This document shows, piece by piece, positions 8,107 to 21,300 of a stretch of DNA of 64,000 nucleotides (positions within the stretch are counted from its first letter, which is position 1; each line of letters begins with the position of its first letter). Under the pieces are notes generated by a model, which did no database searches, was not told the origin of the DNA, and saw nothing but the letters and a program-made list of their open reading frames with translations. A program made the translations under genes and the position numbers. Source of the stretch: Rhynchonema sp. JSB1_4 (lineage: Eukaryota > Nematoda > Chromadorea > Monhysterida > Xyalidae); contig JASAMV010006637.1 in the NCBI GenBank assembly GCA_030248065.1, positions 1-64,000 on the forward strand. The letters run 5' to 3'.

Positions 8107-11100
8107 ATGTCAAGCTGCCTGGCTCGAGGCCGCAAACGTCCGTTCCCCGACAGGGGCGATTCGCCTGGTATGGCTTGAGTTGATTTTTTAGAATTTTTCC
8201 TCGCGCAATGTGCCGTACAATTGAAGCGCTATCTTTGCGGTCCATATTTGCGCACATGTTGGAACATTTACGACTTCCATAAGTTCTATGACAATTTGTT
8301 TCAGTCGACTCCGAACCGTGTGCCAAACAGGCACGTGTGCCTTCGGTGAATGTTGTCAAACAGACCACTCACGCTCGGGTACGGCTAATTATGCAATCTC
8401 CATTCGGTATCATCACGTTTTATCACTGACGACCAACCTGTTTTCAGGCCATCTCAACGCGGCTGGAATGGAAAATCGACAATTTTGAAAAGCTGATCAA
8501 GTTGTTCAAAACTGGTCAGAATCTTGTCAGCCGTCGGGTATGTGTGGTCTGCCTTTGCCTTTCCCTCTTTCTAAATTCAGGTTAATTCGCTTTCCAGTTT
8601 TCCTCTCCGGCCTGCCCGGCTGTGATCTGGGAGCTGCACGCATACCCGGCTGGCAAACGTGAAGAGGACAGCAATAATGTGTCGTTCTTTCTGAGACAAG
8701 TTGGCATGAATGTTGGTTTCAGATATTTTCGTTTTCATTATTTTATTTAATGCTATCTACGCTAATATTTCCCAACATTTTAGCGACCCGATATTTCCGA
8801 CCAGGCGCTGCTGACCGACTTTCAAATGTTCTGCCTTTCCGATCAGGAGAAAGTGAGTATTTGCCGAGACACCAAGGACTTCACACATCAGCAAGGAAGG
8901 GGCAAGTTTCAAGTGAGTTGTTGCCAAATCGGTTGGTAAAACTTTTGTGACACGCATGCTGCATTAGCATATCGCGGCGTTCTGTTTACCTTCGAATGCA
9001 GCCAGCACCCAGATTTCTCCCACAGCTCACCAACGTGGCAAGAACTTTAAAAACCCTGTGTGTGTCAGCACTCTAAAATGTTGTGCTGTTTCTACTTGCC
9101 ATTATCTATAACATTCTTCCTTCCTAGGTATGAGCGACACACTGCAAAGTAGAAACGAAAGGGGGTATAGTGAATATCCAACTTCTCTGCCTCATGCATT
9201 TTTACAGACCTAGGGAAGCTGCCGTTCGAAGTCGAGGCAGGCAACAAGCTCAACACAGAGTTATAGCAAGCCGCGCAGCTGGCTCGTGTGCCTTTCGAAT
9301 GTTTCAATCACCCCAGCTGTGTCAGCTGCGTGCTTGTTCACTGTGTGTTGAGCTTGTTGCCTGCCTCGACTTCGAACGGGAGTTTCCGAGCATCTGTAAA
9401 AAAGCATGAGGAAACGAAATTAGAAATCTACTGCTGCTCGGTTTCATAAAGTTGGGCGAGATTTTCAATTTAGGCCCATTGATCAGCGAATTCTTATTTT
9501 CACATTGTTATAGGTGAACAAAGATAAAATACAATCTGCGATTCGCTCCGACAATTCGCTGCTGGTCGTTTGTGAACTCGAATTCTTTGCTCCTGGAGTG
9601 AAACCGCCGGTTGATGTGGATGATGCTGATAATTTGGATAAGGTTTACGCTAAACTTGTTGAATGTGGCTTTGTTGTCTTTGTTGGTTTCTTGGCCTAAA
9701 TGAATTTTTGGCATTTTCAGGTTCTCACAGAAGACGACGAACGCGCGCTGGCGTCCGATATTAGCCCGTTACTCGATTCGGATATCTTGCCAGATTGCAC
9801 CATCAAGGTTGCTCGAACATTTGGCCGTAACGTTTCCGTTTCACGAACTTTTCGTTGATTATCTGCTGCTCTCATTTTGAAAAGAAACGAGAGAAATGCC
9901 TTATCTTCTGCTGAAACCAGATTAGCGCGCACTTGTATCGCTTGGCCTGTTCACACGTGCTTTAATTAGCAAACAGCATCAGCAGTAAAGGTTGTAACAA
10001 GCAAAAAAACGTCTGCTGAGGCAAACGTTTTGAATTGCCCATGAAAATCTCAACTGTTCGCTTCCTCATCAGGTCGGTACTGAGGAATTCCGGGCGCACC
10101 GCTGCATCCTGGCATTGCACAGCGAGGTATTTCGCAGCATGTTCAGTAATGATGGAATGGTGGAGGCCAGGGATGGAGTCATTGAGATCACCGACAGTTA
10201 TGCTGATCCGGTGAGATTTTGGAAGTTTATTTGCCGTTTTTGTAGTATGGAAAGTGGAATTTGCGCCTGTCCACCACAATTATCGTGACTAAAATAGCGG
10301 TAGTTTATATTTTCGGGAAAAAAACGTTTTTTTTTCGAGATAAGTTACCGGTACTTGAGGAATTCCGAAGTTTAAAACACCCATTTTTGAGCAATTTTTG
10401 CTTTGCTTATGGTTTGTTTATCGCCGCCTGTGTGTTTCGGGCATGAAAAGGGTCTCTTTCGCTGTTTTAGATCCTTTTAAGACGCTTTTACAACAAAGCT
10501 CGAACGCTCAAAAAAAGTTTCGCCACTTTCAGACCAAAAAACATTTTCCCGGAAAGCAGTGCTGTGGCTACTTAGGCGGGGCGGGTAGGGTACATAGGTG
10601 GAAAAATCCGGGGCAGGTAGGGGGTAGTGTACGTTGAATATTGGGGGGAATCCGGTTTGGGGGGGGAGATTTTTCGGGGTGGGTAGGCTGCAATACAAGT
10701 TTTTTGGGTGCCTATTTTTATATGCTATAAAGTGCATATATCGCGCGTAGCTTTTGTACTTTTAAATGTTTTTGGTCGAAATTTGGGCATTTTGAGGGCA
10801 AAAATCGGGGCGGGTAGGGGGATAGTGTACCAGAGCGGGGCGGGTAGGGTACCATTGGGGGGACCCCCTCCCCCAGCCACAGCACTGCCGGAAAGGTAAA
10901 TTTCCTGTAATTTTTTGTTTTCGAAAATTACCGGGCTCCAGCTTTTTCCGTTTTCTTCGGAATTAAAGCGGTTTTGTTACACTTAGTCACTATAGGCACA
11001 ATGCTTGGGCCGACATCACACTCGGTAATCGGGTTGAATCACCCTTGCATTGGTAACGTGACTCTGCTGAGCAACTGTCGTCAGTATCAAGGCACCCCGT

Positions 11101-12622
11101 GACAATAGGAATCCGATCCGATCACCAAGTTTGTCCTGTTCCTGGTGTCCCTCTGCACGAGGGTACTCAAATTGCGCATAGCTTGCCGATTCTCTGATAG
11201 CTTTGTGAGGGAGTGACGAGTGAAAACAATTTCCCAGAATGAATTCACAATTCAATTTCGTTCGTTTTGCTTTGCCAGGTGCGCGGCATGATCGAGTTCC
11301 TTTATCGTGGTGAAACATCGGCGATCGACGAACACGGCGAAGAGCTGTTGGCCATCGCTGAGAAGTACGGCATTCACAAGTTGAAGGTACGCTCTAGGCT
11401 TTTATTTGTTGTGGTAATTTGGCATCACCGGTTTGCCAAATGGCCTGTGTTTGAGTCCACTTTTTGAACGAGCAATTTTTGTTCCTTAAGAATTTTGGTT
11501 TGTTCGCGCCATCGTGCGCCTGCTGCATATTCTGTCTGTCGCTGCACTAAATGGGCACGACACTAGGTTGCTATTGACGGGCTTTCAATGCTTTTCGAAA
11601 TGTTCCGTCAACATTGATTGAATAAGAAACGGTTTGTCAGTTCAACAATTTATTTACAAAATAAGTAAAAAAAGCAAAAATGCAGCATAGAACAATGACA
11701 GAACATCAACGCCAATTTTGTGCTGCAGGGTAAATGTGAGCGTGAACTGGCACGCGCCATCACCGCACGAAACGTCTTTCAAACGGCCGCCTTTGCTGAC
11801 ATGTACAGGTTGGTTTTGTTATTTCTTCCAATCTTGCCCCAGCTCAACGCAATGCTTTCTGTATGGTATGTCTCGCCGTTTTCTTTGTCTTTTATGACGA
11901 CGCGGGGTTAACTAAAAAATACCCTTTTAATAATCTCACTTTGCAGTGCCAATCTGCTGCTATCGGCCTGTCTACGCTACATCAACACCAACTACGACAC
12001 GCTGCTTCGATCAGCTGAATGGACGCAAATCAAGGAATCACAACCGAAATTGGCTGCTAATTTGTTGGAACACGTGCTGTTGGGAACTGCACCCACCACG
12101 CAAACACCGTTTACCATCGCGGTTAGGTTTCACATGATTAGGTCTTGTTTATCGGTTTACGTTGGATTGGATAGTTTTGAGCGAAGATCTTCAGCTGGGC
12201 TTATTGATGTCAGGAAAAGTGAAAATGTTTCGCCGTTTGCATAAGGATAATAGTTGATGTGTTTCTGTCTTTTGTCAAAAAATTGAGTTCTTTCAATCAA
12301 TGGTAAATAAACGTTGTCAAACCGTGCAAACATGTGCCCCATCCGTGCGCAGGCGCGACCCCGTGTGCCATCGATCGACACGCCAAGTAGCAGCAACACC
12401 ATGAATGCGTCCAGCCTCGGCTCAGACATTGTCGCCATCACACCAGGGGTGCTAAGGGCTAGTCCCGGGCTGGCTGCACCTTCCACCTACAATCAGTCGG
12501 AGACCACACCTGCTGCTGTTGCTGCTGGTGCAGGCAGGGCTGCTGCACCTGTGAGAATGCGGCCAAGACGACAAGTCCAGAAAGCAGCGGACGCGGGCAA
12601 ACATGTGAAACGGGAATCGTAG
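8107..12622 (+). CDS. MATH-BTB protein, SPOP/MEL-26-like CUL3 adaptor
   Basis: Twelve exons: 8107-8167, 8305-8378, 8448-8537, 8598-8711, 8784-8852, 9514-9642, 9721-9807, 10073-10210, 11279-11386, 11729-11808, 11947-12121 and 12353-12622, giving 464 aa. The family recruits substrates through MATH and binds cullin-3 through BTB. MATH covers about aa 46-175, starting at LEWKIDNFEKL. BTB covers about aa 195-290 (DILPDCTIKV, FRAHRCILALHSEVFRSMF, MIEFLYRGE). A BACK-like region covers about aa 291-375. The tail from aa 376 is low-complexity Ser/Ala/Thr-rich and ends in basic residues, possibly a nuclear signal. MATH is divergent around the exon 5/6 junction (a 661-bp intron), where one small exon could be missing. 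Introns 5 and 8 carry a fold-back MITE and a hAT-like element. Confidence 0.88.
9168..9433. mobile_element. fold-back MITE in intron 5, copy 1
   Basis: The 266-bp sequence has long inverted arms: GAAGTCGAGGCAGGCAACAA on the left and the matching inverse on the right, with outer CCTCATGCATTTTTACAGA pairing with TCTGTAAAAAAGCATGAGG. A better-preserved copy lies at 50706-50974. The flanking TA is seen only on the left. It has no coding capacity. Confidence 0.72.
10557..10887. mobile_element. hAT-like element, CAGTGCTGTGGCT family, copy 2 (intron 8)
   Basis: Ends CAGTGCTGTGGCT...AGCCACAGCACTG carry the exact 8-bp duplication CCGGAAAG (10549-10556 and 10888-10895). The interior is the reverse complement of parts of 2324-2740, with the same GGGGCGGGTAGGGTAC repeats. 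A clean duplication and intact ends suggest a fairly recent insertion. Confidence 0.9.
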
Positions 12623-14239
12623 TTGTTGGCATTGGGATGGGATCATGCATGATCATTCGCTGGCTAATAATCCAGACTCTTGTAATCAAATTCCGTTGTA
12701 TATTACCCTTCGATGGTTCTATAAATTGTATCACATAATCGAGATGGTTGTTCAGAAATTATGAAGCACATTATTTTCAGTCTCTTTTCGTTTATTCGGT
12801 TGCCTTTCCGTTGTGTTTAAAGTGAAGTTAGAGTCACATTTTGCTTGACATGTGGTAACTGATCAATTTCTTTTGTGATTTGGAGGTTAAAAAATATGTT
12901 TGCTTCTCACTTATTAAAATAATCACCTAGATTTTCCTGGAAACGTTGGCTGTTTGGTGTATTATATACAATAATTCAGAATCAGCACTGCTTTGCATGC
13001 TATCCTTCAACAGATTATGTTTTGATGCTGTTTCATTTGGTGCAAAAAACAGTATTTCTGTTCCAAAACATTGCATTTTTGCATATTCTATGTTTTGCGC
13101 TGTGCTACTTTCTTGGGCATCATACTTTGCTTGGTCACAGTAATGTTGCTAATCCATAATTTTGTGTGCACGTACCATTATGCTGTTTGTTCTGAGTTTC
13201 TGGATAAAATCACACATTTTGTACAACGACATGGATTGCTGCAAGCTTGAGAACCAACACCATGCCAACATCACAAGCTAATTGCACGTATTTTCGAAAT
13301 AAATTGCTCGTTTGGTTTGTTCTGTGTTCAACAAAACCCAGGTCAATCCTGATCACGTCATGCAAACTGTTTCGCTACCAGTGTATGACAGTCACGTATC
13401 CTCGCAACAGTATGAATTCCGATAAAACCACGTGACAAAGCAGATGTCATGAAAAGATGAAACGCTGAACCGAAAAACGGACAGAAGCTTTTGGAACTAG
13501 AATTGATCGTATAAAGCTCCGGTGCCGGCACATGGTGTGTATGGTGCACATGCGTCCACCCGCCACAGGTGTGCACATGCGAATTGTGAGCTGTAAGCAC
13601 CCACTGTGCCTGCATGGCAGCAAGCAACAGTATTATTTCAACATTTTGTGATGGTTTACCAGTGCTCACCTGCAGCTTTGGATGGACTGTGCAACACGCA
13701 TCAGAGCAAATAAAAAGCAGGCAACACATCCAAGCAATTGAAAAGCTTATTCGGGTTTCGAGCTTGTTTGTGTGTTCCCTTGTATTTCAGGAATCTCGGG
13801 TTCCTTGTGCTTGTGCGTTAGGCAATCTGTTACGCACAGAAAACTAGCGCACTGCTTCCTTGTATGAAACAGAGAACCTTTCACCTGATGCACAACTTTG
13901 AGCTCACCTCCAAGGTAGATCATGATACACACGTATGCACATGAGCACATGAGGAAGCTGCACCTAAGCCTAAGCTTTAGCAACAAGCTGGTTGCAGTTC
14001 AAAACAACCCGAAAACCGAGCAGACCATAATTCTGGCTTTGAGTTTTTATTATGGGAATCGTCAGATGCGTAATAGCTACTACAATAAACCTTCTGAACA
14101 CTTGTTTTTTTAACTAAACATCCAAACCTGCTCTAAAAGTGAAAAGTGTTCTAAAACAGCGTGAACTTATCCCTGTTCCTGTGTCAATCTTCTCAAACTA
14201 TCAAATCTCTACGGGTTCTTTCGACATTGTCCGCTGAAC
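12623..14239. other. intergenic between MATH-BTB and membrane-protein genes
   Basis: AT-rich sequence with the 3' UTR of the MATH-BTB gene at its start. No ORF here shows splice context, domain or family match. Confidence 0.4.
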
Positions 14240-16794
14240 ATGAATTCACTAAAATCATCACTGTGAGTTTAGATTTGCCTGAATTCTTTATTTCAGTGCC
14301 AAAATGACAAGCGATTCTTTTAAAACTTTCCAGTGTTGTCCTGTTTGTGGTCACTCTCGCTCACTGTAAACAAGATGAGACTTTCGAATCACAAGAAGAT
14401 TCCCGCGACGAGCGCGAAAGCTACACTGAGCGTCCTGAACCAAAAACGACCACCACAACACCCATGCCGGCCTCGACAACTGATGGTTACCTATACATCT
14501 CCATGGCGCACAATTTGTGCATTTACCTGAAGGAAATCCAAATCCGAAGCAAACGTCAAGGGCGCACTTTCAGGTCCAACAGAGCCCGCAATCGCCAACA
14601 ACGACATCTACGGGTGCAGATGGCCGAATGATTTCGCAAATCGATATGAATTCTGTGCACAACAGTCAGGTCACTCGAATTATTAACAATAACAACGTAT
14701 CTTTGTAAACGTCAGGATGAGAACACAACATTTAGCATCGACAGGTCCGTTTCAGGTTTGGACCTGCACGCCGGTTCCGAGACTCAAAAGCTACAATACG
14801 GTTTGATGGAGGCGTCCATCCTTGACAAGCTTTATGAAACGTGCAACGAACAACAGTTGAAATTTTGTGTCAGAAAGGTATGACAGAAATTGTTTATTGA
14901 AGAAGTTTTTGAGTTTTTTCCACAACGACAGATAATTTTTATTCAGGTCCCGAAAAATCTGCTTGACTCATTCATCGACCGCTGGGAGACCCAAGTGGAC
15001 AACTACACATCGTTCCAGAAATGTTTGCAGACAAACACGGAGGCCATGAACAGACTGTGTGGGGCAGCTAGTGATGTCAGTATTAGTGTTATTTTATTCG
15101 TTTTACCTAATTTATATTCCAAGTATTCCAGGTCAGCCGAGTGATCAGCGGGGCCGCCGGTCTGCAACTCAATCTGCTCAACATTCTCGTTCGAATTCAT
15201 CAGGAGAAAGTCAGAACAGATGATCCGGGTGTAAATGTTACTCAGGTACTGCACTGCACAATACTATTCCCTTTGCGCACTATTCCATCTTTCTACAGAA
15301 AATTTGCCTGCGCTGATTTGAGCTGCCACAATATCTCAATATCACAGGAGTGCATGCGAAAAACGGCCGAAACGGTCCACATCACAGCAGCGCTCTACGT
15401 CAAAAGTCGACATTATGTGGAGAATTCCGTTAGTTCCCGATGTCATATCAATGCTTTTCAGTGGCGATACGTACATACCTATTGTGGATCGCTTTACCTG
15501 GTCCTTAGCGTTTGTGTAAACCTTGATGATTTTGCGGCAGTGCAGCACACAGCACCCCACAGTTTGGTTGCCTCTGTATGATGTTGCACGCTCAGGTATT
15601 CTGCTGGGATGCCGCACAAACACAGCAATCGTGTGATGCGATCTGCCAGGAATTTGCTGCCCAGCTCAACTGCCTACAATCGGCCTGTGATGGTCTGCCG
15701 CTAGCTACTTTGCAATCGTGAGACTTCCACTTGTGTGTTATAATTATTCATAAAAAAACAAAAAAGAAACAGAGTTCACAAATTTCAGACTTGGCATCTG
15801 GCAATGGTACTATTTGGACCCGAAGAAATCGCGCGAAATGTGTGGAGTGCACAATGAACAGTGCGCAGTCGATGATAATGGACAGCCAGTGTTGGAAGTG
15901 TGTTTTTTAATCACGTTTTTGTGTTTTCATACATGTTTTGAACTATTAAAAAACTCACGAGGACTGAGTTTTGATTTCCACTTGAAGCTGCAGTGCAGCA
16001 CCCTACGGCGTTGTTAATAAAAGGATAGTTTTAGGTTACAACAGACATTATCCGATACCAAACCTCGACAGTGTCACTCCACTGTTTCCAATGCAACGAC
16101 CATCTACTGGCCCTGATTTTCAGGCAACTAGTGCCATGTCATCCTTATTCGACATTGAGGCGTTGAAAGAGAAATTCAAAGAAGTCAAGGCCGATCTGGA
16201 GCATCGTTTCAATCTGCCCTTCTACATCATCGCTGTCATTTTCTTCAGCGGAGTGACTTTACTCATTGGTTGGTGGGATACGACGTGACCTGCACTTGTC
16301 CATTTCTACCTATTTTCACAGGCCGGCAGTGCACCGGCTCATCGTCAGTGCGAATGCACCTATGGTGCCACATGACCAAGTAGATTTTATCATCCTGATC
16401 ATCACAAAGTTCGTCAGCAGTGGTGCATGGCAGCTCAGGACCCAACGAATTCATACAACAGCGCACAGTTCTCGTTATCACGTCCATGGGTTAACAAACC
16501 TCGTTTAATCTGCTGGTGTCCCTACGAAGTCATAAGCCACAAGAAATAAAATGTGATCAGCACTGTGGGCAAAAATGTATCTTAAAAAGCATAATCTGAT
16601 CACTCTTTCACAACCTCAAAAATCTTCCAGCCCTATTCTGCATGGCGTGCTGCTGGCGCTATGGTCTGATCTGCAGCAAGCGAAAAACGACGCGCTACTC
16701 GCGAATTCTTGACGCGAAACTCGCCGATCCGGAGGTGCACAGTCTGACCTCGGTCCTGTCAACAAACATTGATGATATTGACGACATAGAATGA
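14240..16794 (+). CDS. unrecognised type I membrane protein with signal peptide
   Basis: Eleven exons: 14240-14262, 14334-14485, 14574-14669, 14756-14877, 14947-15075, 15132-15245, 15348-15428, 15596-15717, 15789-15897, 16124-16268 and 16631-16794, giving 418 aa in consistent phase. The first two exons join into a signal peptide (MNSLKSSLVVLFVVTLAHC). Next come an acidic, Thr/Pro-rich stretch (about aa 22-58), then a Cys-rich ectodomain with spaced Cys residues (CRWPNDFANRYEFC, CNEQQLKFC, CDAICQEF). One membrane span at about aa 348-373 (FYIIAVIFFSGVTLLI...) leads to a 45-residue tail that starts basic (SKRKTTRYSR) and ends acidic (IDDIDDIE). I do not recognise the family. Reading through intron 10 gives a stop at 16288 and an AATAAA at 16545, so a second, tail-less form is possible. 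Confidence 0.8.
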
Positions 16795-18372
16795 CATGAG
16801 GAGCGCGTGGGCGGCAAAAGCATGGGCACCTGGACAGAATGATTCGGTTTTGTTGAGTTGCTGGAAATTTGAATGCGTTTTAACCAGCCATCACATAGTT
16901 CATTCCGTAAGCTGATTAAGTTTATTCGTCGAAGTTTAGTTATTGATGTTAATTATACATATTAGTCTGCTTTATTCTCGTTTTAATTCCCAATTTCTCT
17001 TGACATCTTCCATTCTTTCGGTGAACGGTGCCTTTTTGTTACCTTGTATATTATATCCTGAGGTCGTGATTCTCATGGGGACCAGTTTTTTCTCATGTTC
17101 TTTAACTCGCTTCACTCAGATTCAGTACCATGTGTAAAAGTGATATTTTCTGGTGTATTATTTTATTTTGCGTTACGCTGAATGTTCATGTTTGTTGTGT
17201 TGAATCTATAAGGATCATCTTTTTTGTCATCCAACAATCTTGAGCGCTTCATCCTCAATGAAGCCACGCGTCAACCCCAGTGACCGCTCTTTTGGTGTGG
17301 CACTGAAATTTGATCTTTGCGACTTGTGCATGTCAAGGGCAGTATAAATTCTGACACGTGCCGGCCAGGCGAATAGAACAAGTGCATCTCAAGGGAGCCT
17401 TTGGGTTCCAAAAATTCCTGTTCAGGGTATTTTGTTTGTTTAAACGGTGACTCGAAACCACGAAAACTGGTCTGTGTTTATTTTTGCTCATCTGTTGAAT
17501 CCCGAACCCAAAAGACTGTGGCAGTGTAACCCCGAAACATAAGCCAATATATGATATACACAAGACAATATTATTATTGTAAACAAATGTTTGCGCGTTT
17601 GAAAGGGCGCTAGTTGGTGCGGAGGATGGCATTACACGTGCGAGCCGTGGAACCAGAGAGCTGGTGCACTTTTATGGGTTACCGATTGTTAATTCCGAAC
17701 GGCGGTACCTGAACCCAGTTGCGGTTCCAGGTCAATAAAGACGAATTTCTTGCACCAAAACTGTTTTTCGCTTCACGACAAGTGCAATGAGTCGTTTGAT
17801 TCCAGATGTATGCGCGCAAACACTATGCAAACGAACGCCCGAGTCAATTTGTGCTTTACGGTGTGAGCCTGACTTTTTGACACAACGCTTGCTTGGGGTT
17901 ACGGTATAGGTCTATGATGACTTCTTGTGAAAAAGTGACAAAACAGAAAAACTTTTATGAGATTAATATGTGAAACCGTATGTACGAAGACCTTCTCTCA
18001 TGGTGCCAATATGTATGGCTCACAAATGTATCAACCTATGGCGTCTTTGTGAGTTCACGCCGCCGGAAATCAGAACCGATGTTGCGTGTTGATGGAGCGC
18101 TTGTTTGTTTAGTAGTGCGAACGCCCACCAGACGTCTCTGTTTCGTTACAATTATCATTTAGAATTGGGTACCGAGATTGTTTTGTGAATGATGCTGATT
18201 TCGCGATGTACCTCTGCATTTATAGATGATTTAAGGCGTCAATCGTTGATTCTTGTCAAAACCTTGCCGCCTTTCGCTAAAGCTGCAAGTCGGGCGAAGC
18301 AAAATCACCCTTGCGCTATCAATCCTATCATGTTTCAACTGTTACTCAGAACTTCAGTCTCCGAGTGAATCA
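16795..18372. other. intergenic upstream of twist
   Basis: 3' UTR of the membrane-protein gene followed by the region in front of Twist. The Twist frame is open upstream of its ATG without another ATG. No clear promoter motif was identified. Confidence 0.4.
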
Positions 18373-21300
18373 ATGGATAACTCGGTGTCTGCTCCGGGCA
18401 GCAGTCAACAGCAACAACAACAATTGCCTGATTCAACAAGCACGACCACAACACGGACGGGACGATACGGTAGTGGTGGGGGACGGACAACATCAGCAGC
18501 GGCAAAGGCAAGACGAAGGAAGGATAGCAGACTGGGTGAGTGGTGAGGGTTACGGTAGGTACATACCATACAGGTTTAGGTTGGACTTCGACGTTGGCCG
18601 AAACCCTTTGTGTTGCACCAGTAGTCGATGGTCTGAATTGAACCGCTTGTTGTCGTCAAAACCACGTTGTAGCAGTTGTGAAAGTTACACTGCCTTGTAT
18701 GACAAAGATTTTGTCATGAAACACATCCCAGATCCCACCAAACAGAGCGCTCCCTATCGCCAGTTTTGTGCTCTGACTGCTGGACGCAGAGAATGTTTGG
18801 TTCGGGCCTCCTATTACTTGTAAAACTTGGTGGACGTTGCGCTTCGTGGAGGACCTGTCATGTGTTGATGTTGGATTGTTTGGGTGAACCCTTCTTACAC
18901 GCACGCTTGGTTTCGTTCTGATGTGTTGGTATGGTTTTGGGTTAGGTAAAAGTCAGTGGACGTCTGAGATAGAACAAGCGATCGCAATTCAAACGCCTAT
19001 GGCACCGTTTCGAAGGTCACCGGAGGCCGCACGAACATGAAAAATTATCGGTTCGAGATCGACCGCTTGACAGCACGCTGAACGTGTTGTAGAAGTTTGC
19101 GTAAAAAACAGGCAATGTGGCCACTTCTTTTTTCAGATTCCAATTGTCTGCGACATTTCACTCGATAATCTTTTCATGTTCGAGTGACCCCCGACGGCCA
19201 GGGGGCGTCTGTGTCCGTGCTGCACAGACAGGAATACAGACTTTGTCAGCGCCTCCAACCAGGCGCAATGTCCACAGAACTTTTATTCTTTTCACCCAGC
19301 AGTCAGACAACACAAACAGTCGGGCTGCACGTTGCCCTCTCCTGGGTGGGATGCGTTCATGCCATACCTTGTCAGACAAGGCAGTCTCGTTCGATTGTAT
19401 ACAGTGCAGTACGCACAAACACCCATTTGTTCATCATTTTTGACGAACCACCGCCCCATATGTGTAGCAGACCACCTCGTTGCAGTCAAAATTCATCGTT
19501 TGCTCTTATACCACGTGCACTTGTCTTTGCTCACGGTGATTTTTTTAATTTTTTACATGCAGACTTGATTTGGACATGGACGTACTACATTTATGACTGT
19601 GGGTGGGGAATGGAGAGACTGCTTTGTTATTGTGCTCTACAGCACGTTTGATTTCGTTGTGAACTATGTCATATACGCCAGCTTGCGATGGTTGTGTTTG
19701 ACGTTGGGGAGCACAAGCGCTTAGTTGAGCGAAAACTCACTGTATTTTTTTAGCAGTAGATGGGCATGATAACAGAAGGAACAGTCGCAATATTTTGCTA
19801 GGTTTGATTGTGGGCGTGAGTTCATCATAACCATCATTCGACATTGTCCATTCCAAAACAAAATAAGTCGATGTTGTTGTGAGTCTTTCGCCCTATAAAA
19901 ACTCGGCAAATAAATTTTGTGTATTGTGATTTATGGTGCTGTTCGTCTCTCAAAGACACACAACAACATGATTGCATTTCGGCACTGCCATCCCGGCAAC
20001 ATCAAAGTTTTAAAATAAGTCGAAAATAAGACTGTGTTTCTCGGCTGACATTCGTCAAACAATCAGTTGCTATCAATAACATTATGCTTCAATCTGCAGC
20101 CCGTCTCGCCAAGAAGGCCACACAATCAGTGGAGGAGATTCAGAAACAACGTTCGGTGGCCAATGTCAGGGAAAGACAACGCACGTTGTTGTTGAATGAA
20201 GGATTCGTCAAGTTGAGGTTGGTTGGGTTTGCAGTTGAACAATTTTTTATCACTCTATCGGCCCCAAGAAAACTATTTGTGCCAGTTTATCATCAGGATG
20301 GTGGTCGGCCCTGTCGAACGTAGCATCTTGGTCACATGAACTTTTGTATGGAAGAAGTTTCGATATTCATTGATGTTGCTTAAAATATGGTACTACAACG
20401 TAATATGAATCAACGTACAGTATATCAATAGCAGTTTTTGTTCGTAATCAGGGAATTCGGAAACCGTCCGTAGATATCACCGTATTTCAACACCGGATAT
20501 GTAGGTAGGTATTTCAACTGGAAAGAAGTCTGGCACCAAGGCTAGACCAGCGATGGGCATGATAACAAGGTTACGGAATATTCTGTGCCCGAAAGAATGC
20601 TTTCTGTTTTCTGTTAATGAACGAACCCCCGGGAAGCAAAAACCCAATCAATACAGTACCCTGCACTTAATTGCAGACGTATCATTCCAACGATGCCGTC
20701 GGACAAAATGAGCAAAATTCAAACGCTCCGATTGGCCAGTTGTTACATTGATTTCTTGGACAAGGTGCAAAAATCGGATTCCTGATTGCATTCTTATGTT
20801 TTCGGCAAAATATGGGCAAAAATAAAAAAGCCTACGACACCTGGTGTACCCAGGCCGTCTCCGATCCAGGTATTATACTAACCAGGCCCGACACGCTGCT
20901 TAATTTGCCAGATCGGACGGAATGGCGTGCGTTCAGCGAAGAGGGTCGTGGACGATAGAAGGTGGACAAAGTGACCCACCAAAAAGAAAACACTTTTCTT
21001 CAAAATTTATTCCGTTTTTTCGATTTCAGATGAAAGACAACAATTACCAAGACGCCCAGTTGAGTGCGGCCACAACAGCTGAGCAGGTGCACGAGCGTTT
21101 GGGACTGTTGTTCAACGCGTACAGAATGGAGATCGGAGCATCACAACACGCGCATTATTGGTACCCGATTATTCAGGTGCGAACTGGGCTTGGTTTGGGT
21201 TTTGACACTTGCTCTTGAATGCACGAAGTCGCAGACTCGTTTTGTGCAGTGTCGTTCTCACAAGACGATCGGTGCACCAGGTGGCAGGTTATCGTCAGAA

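Noticed and set aside
13358..13986. ORFs of 77-123 codons between genes
   Set aside because: No domain, no signal peptide, no acceptor or donor pairing, and overlapping frames on both strands.
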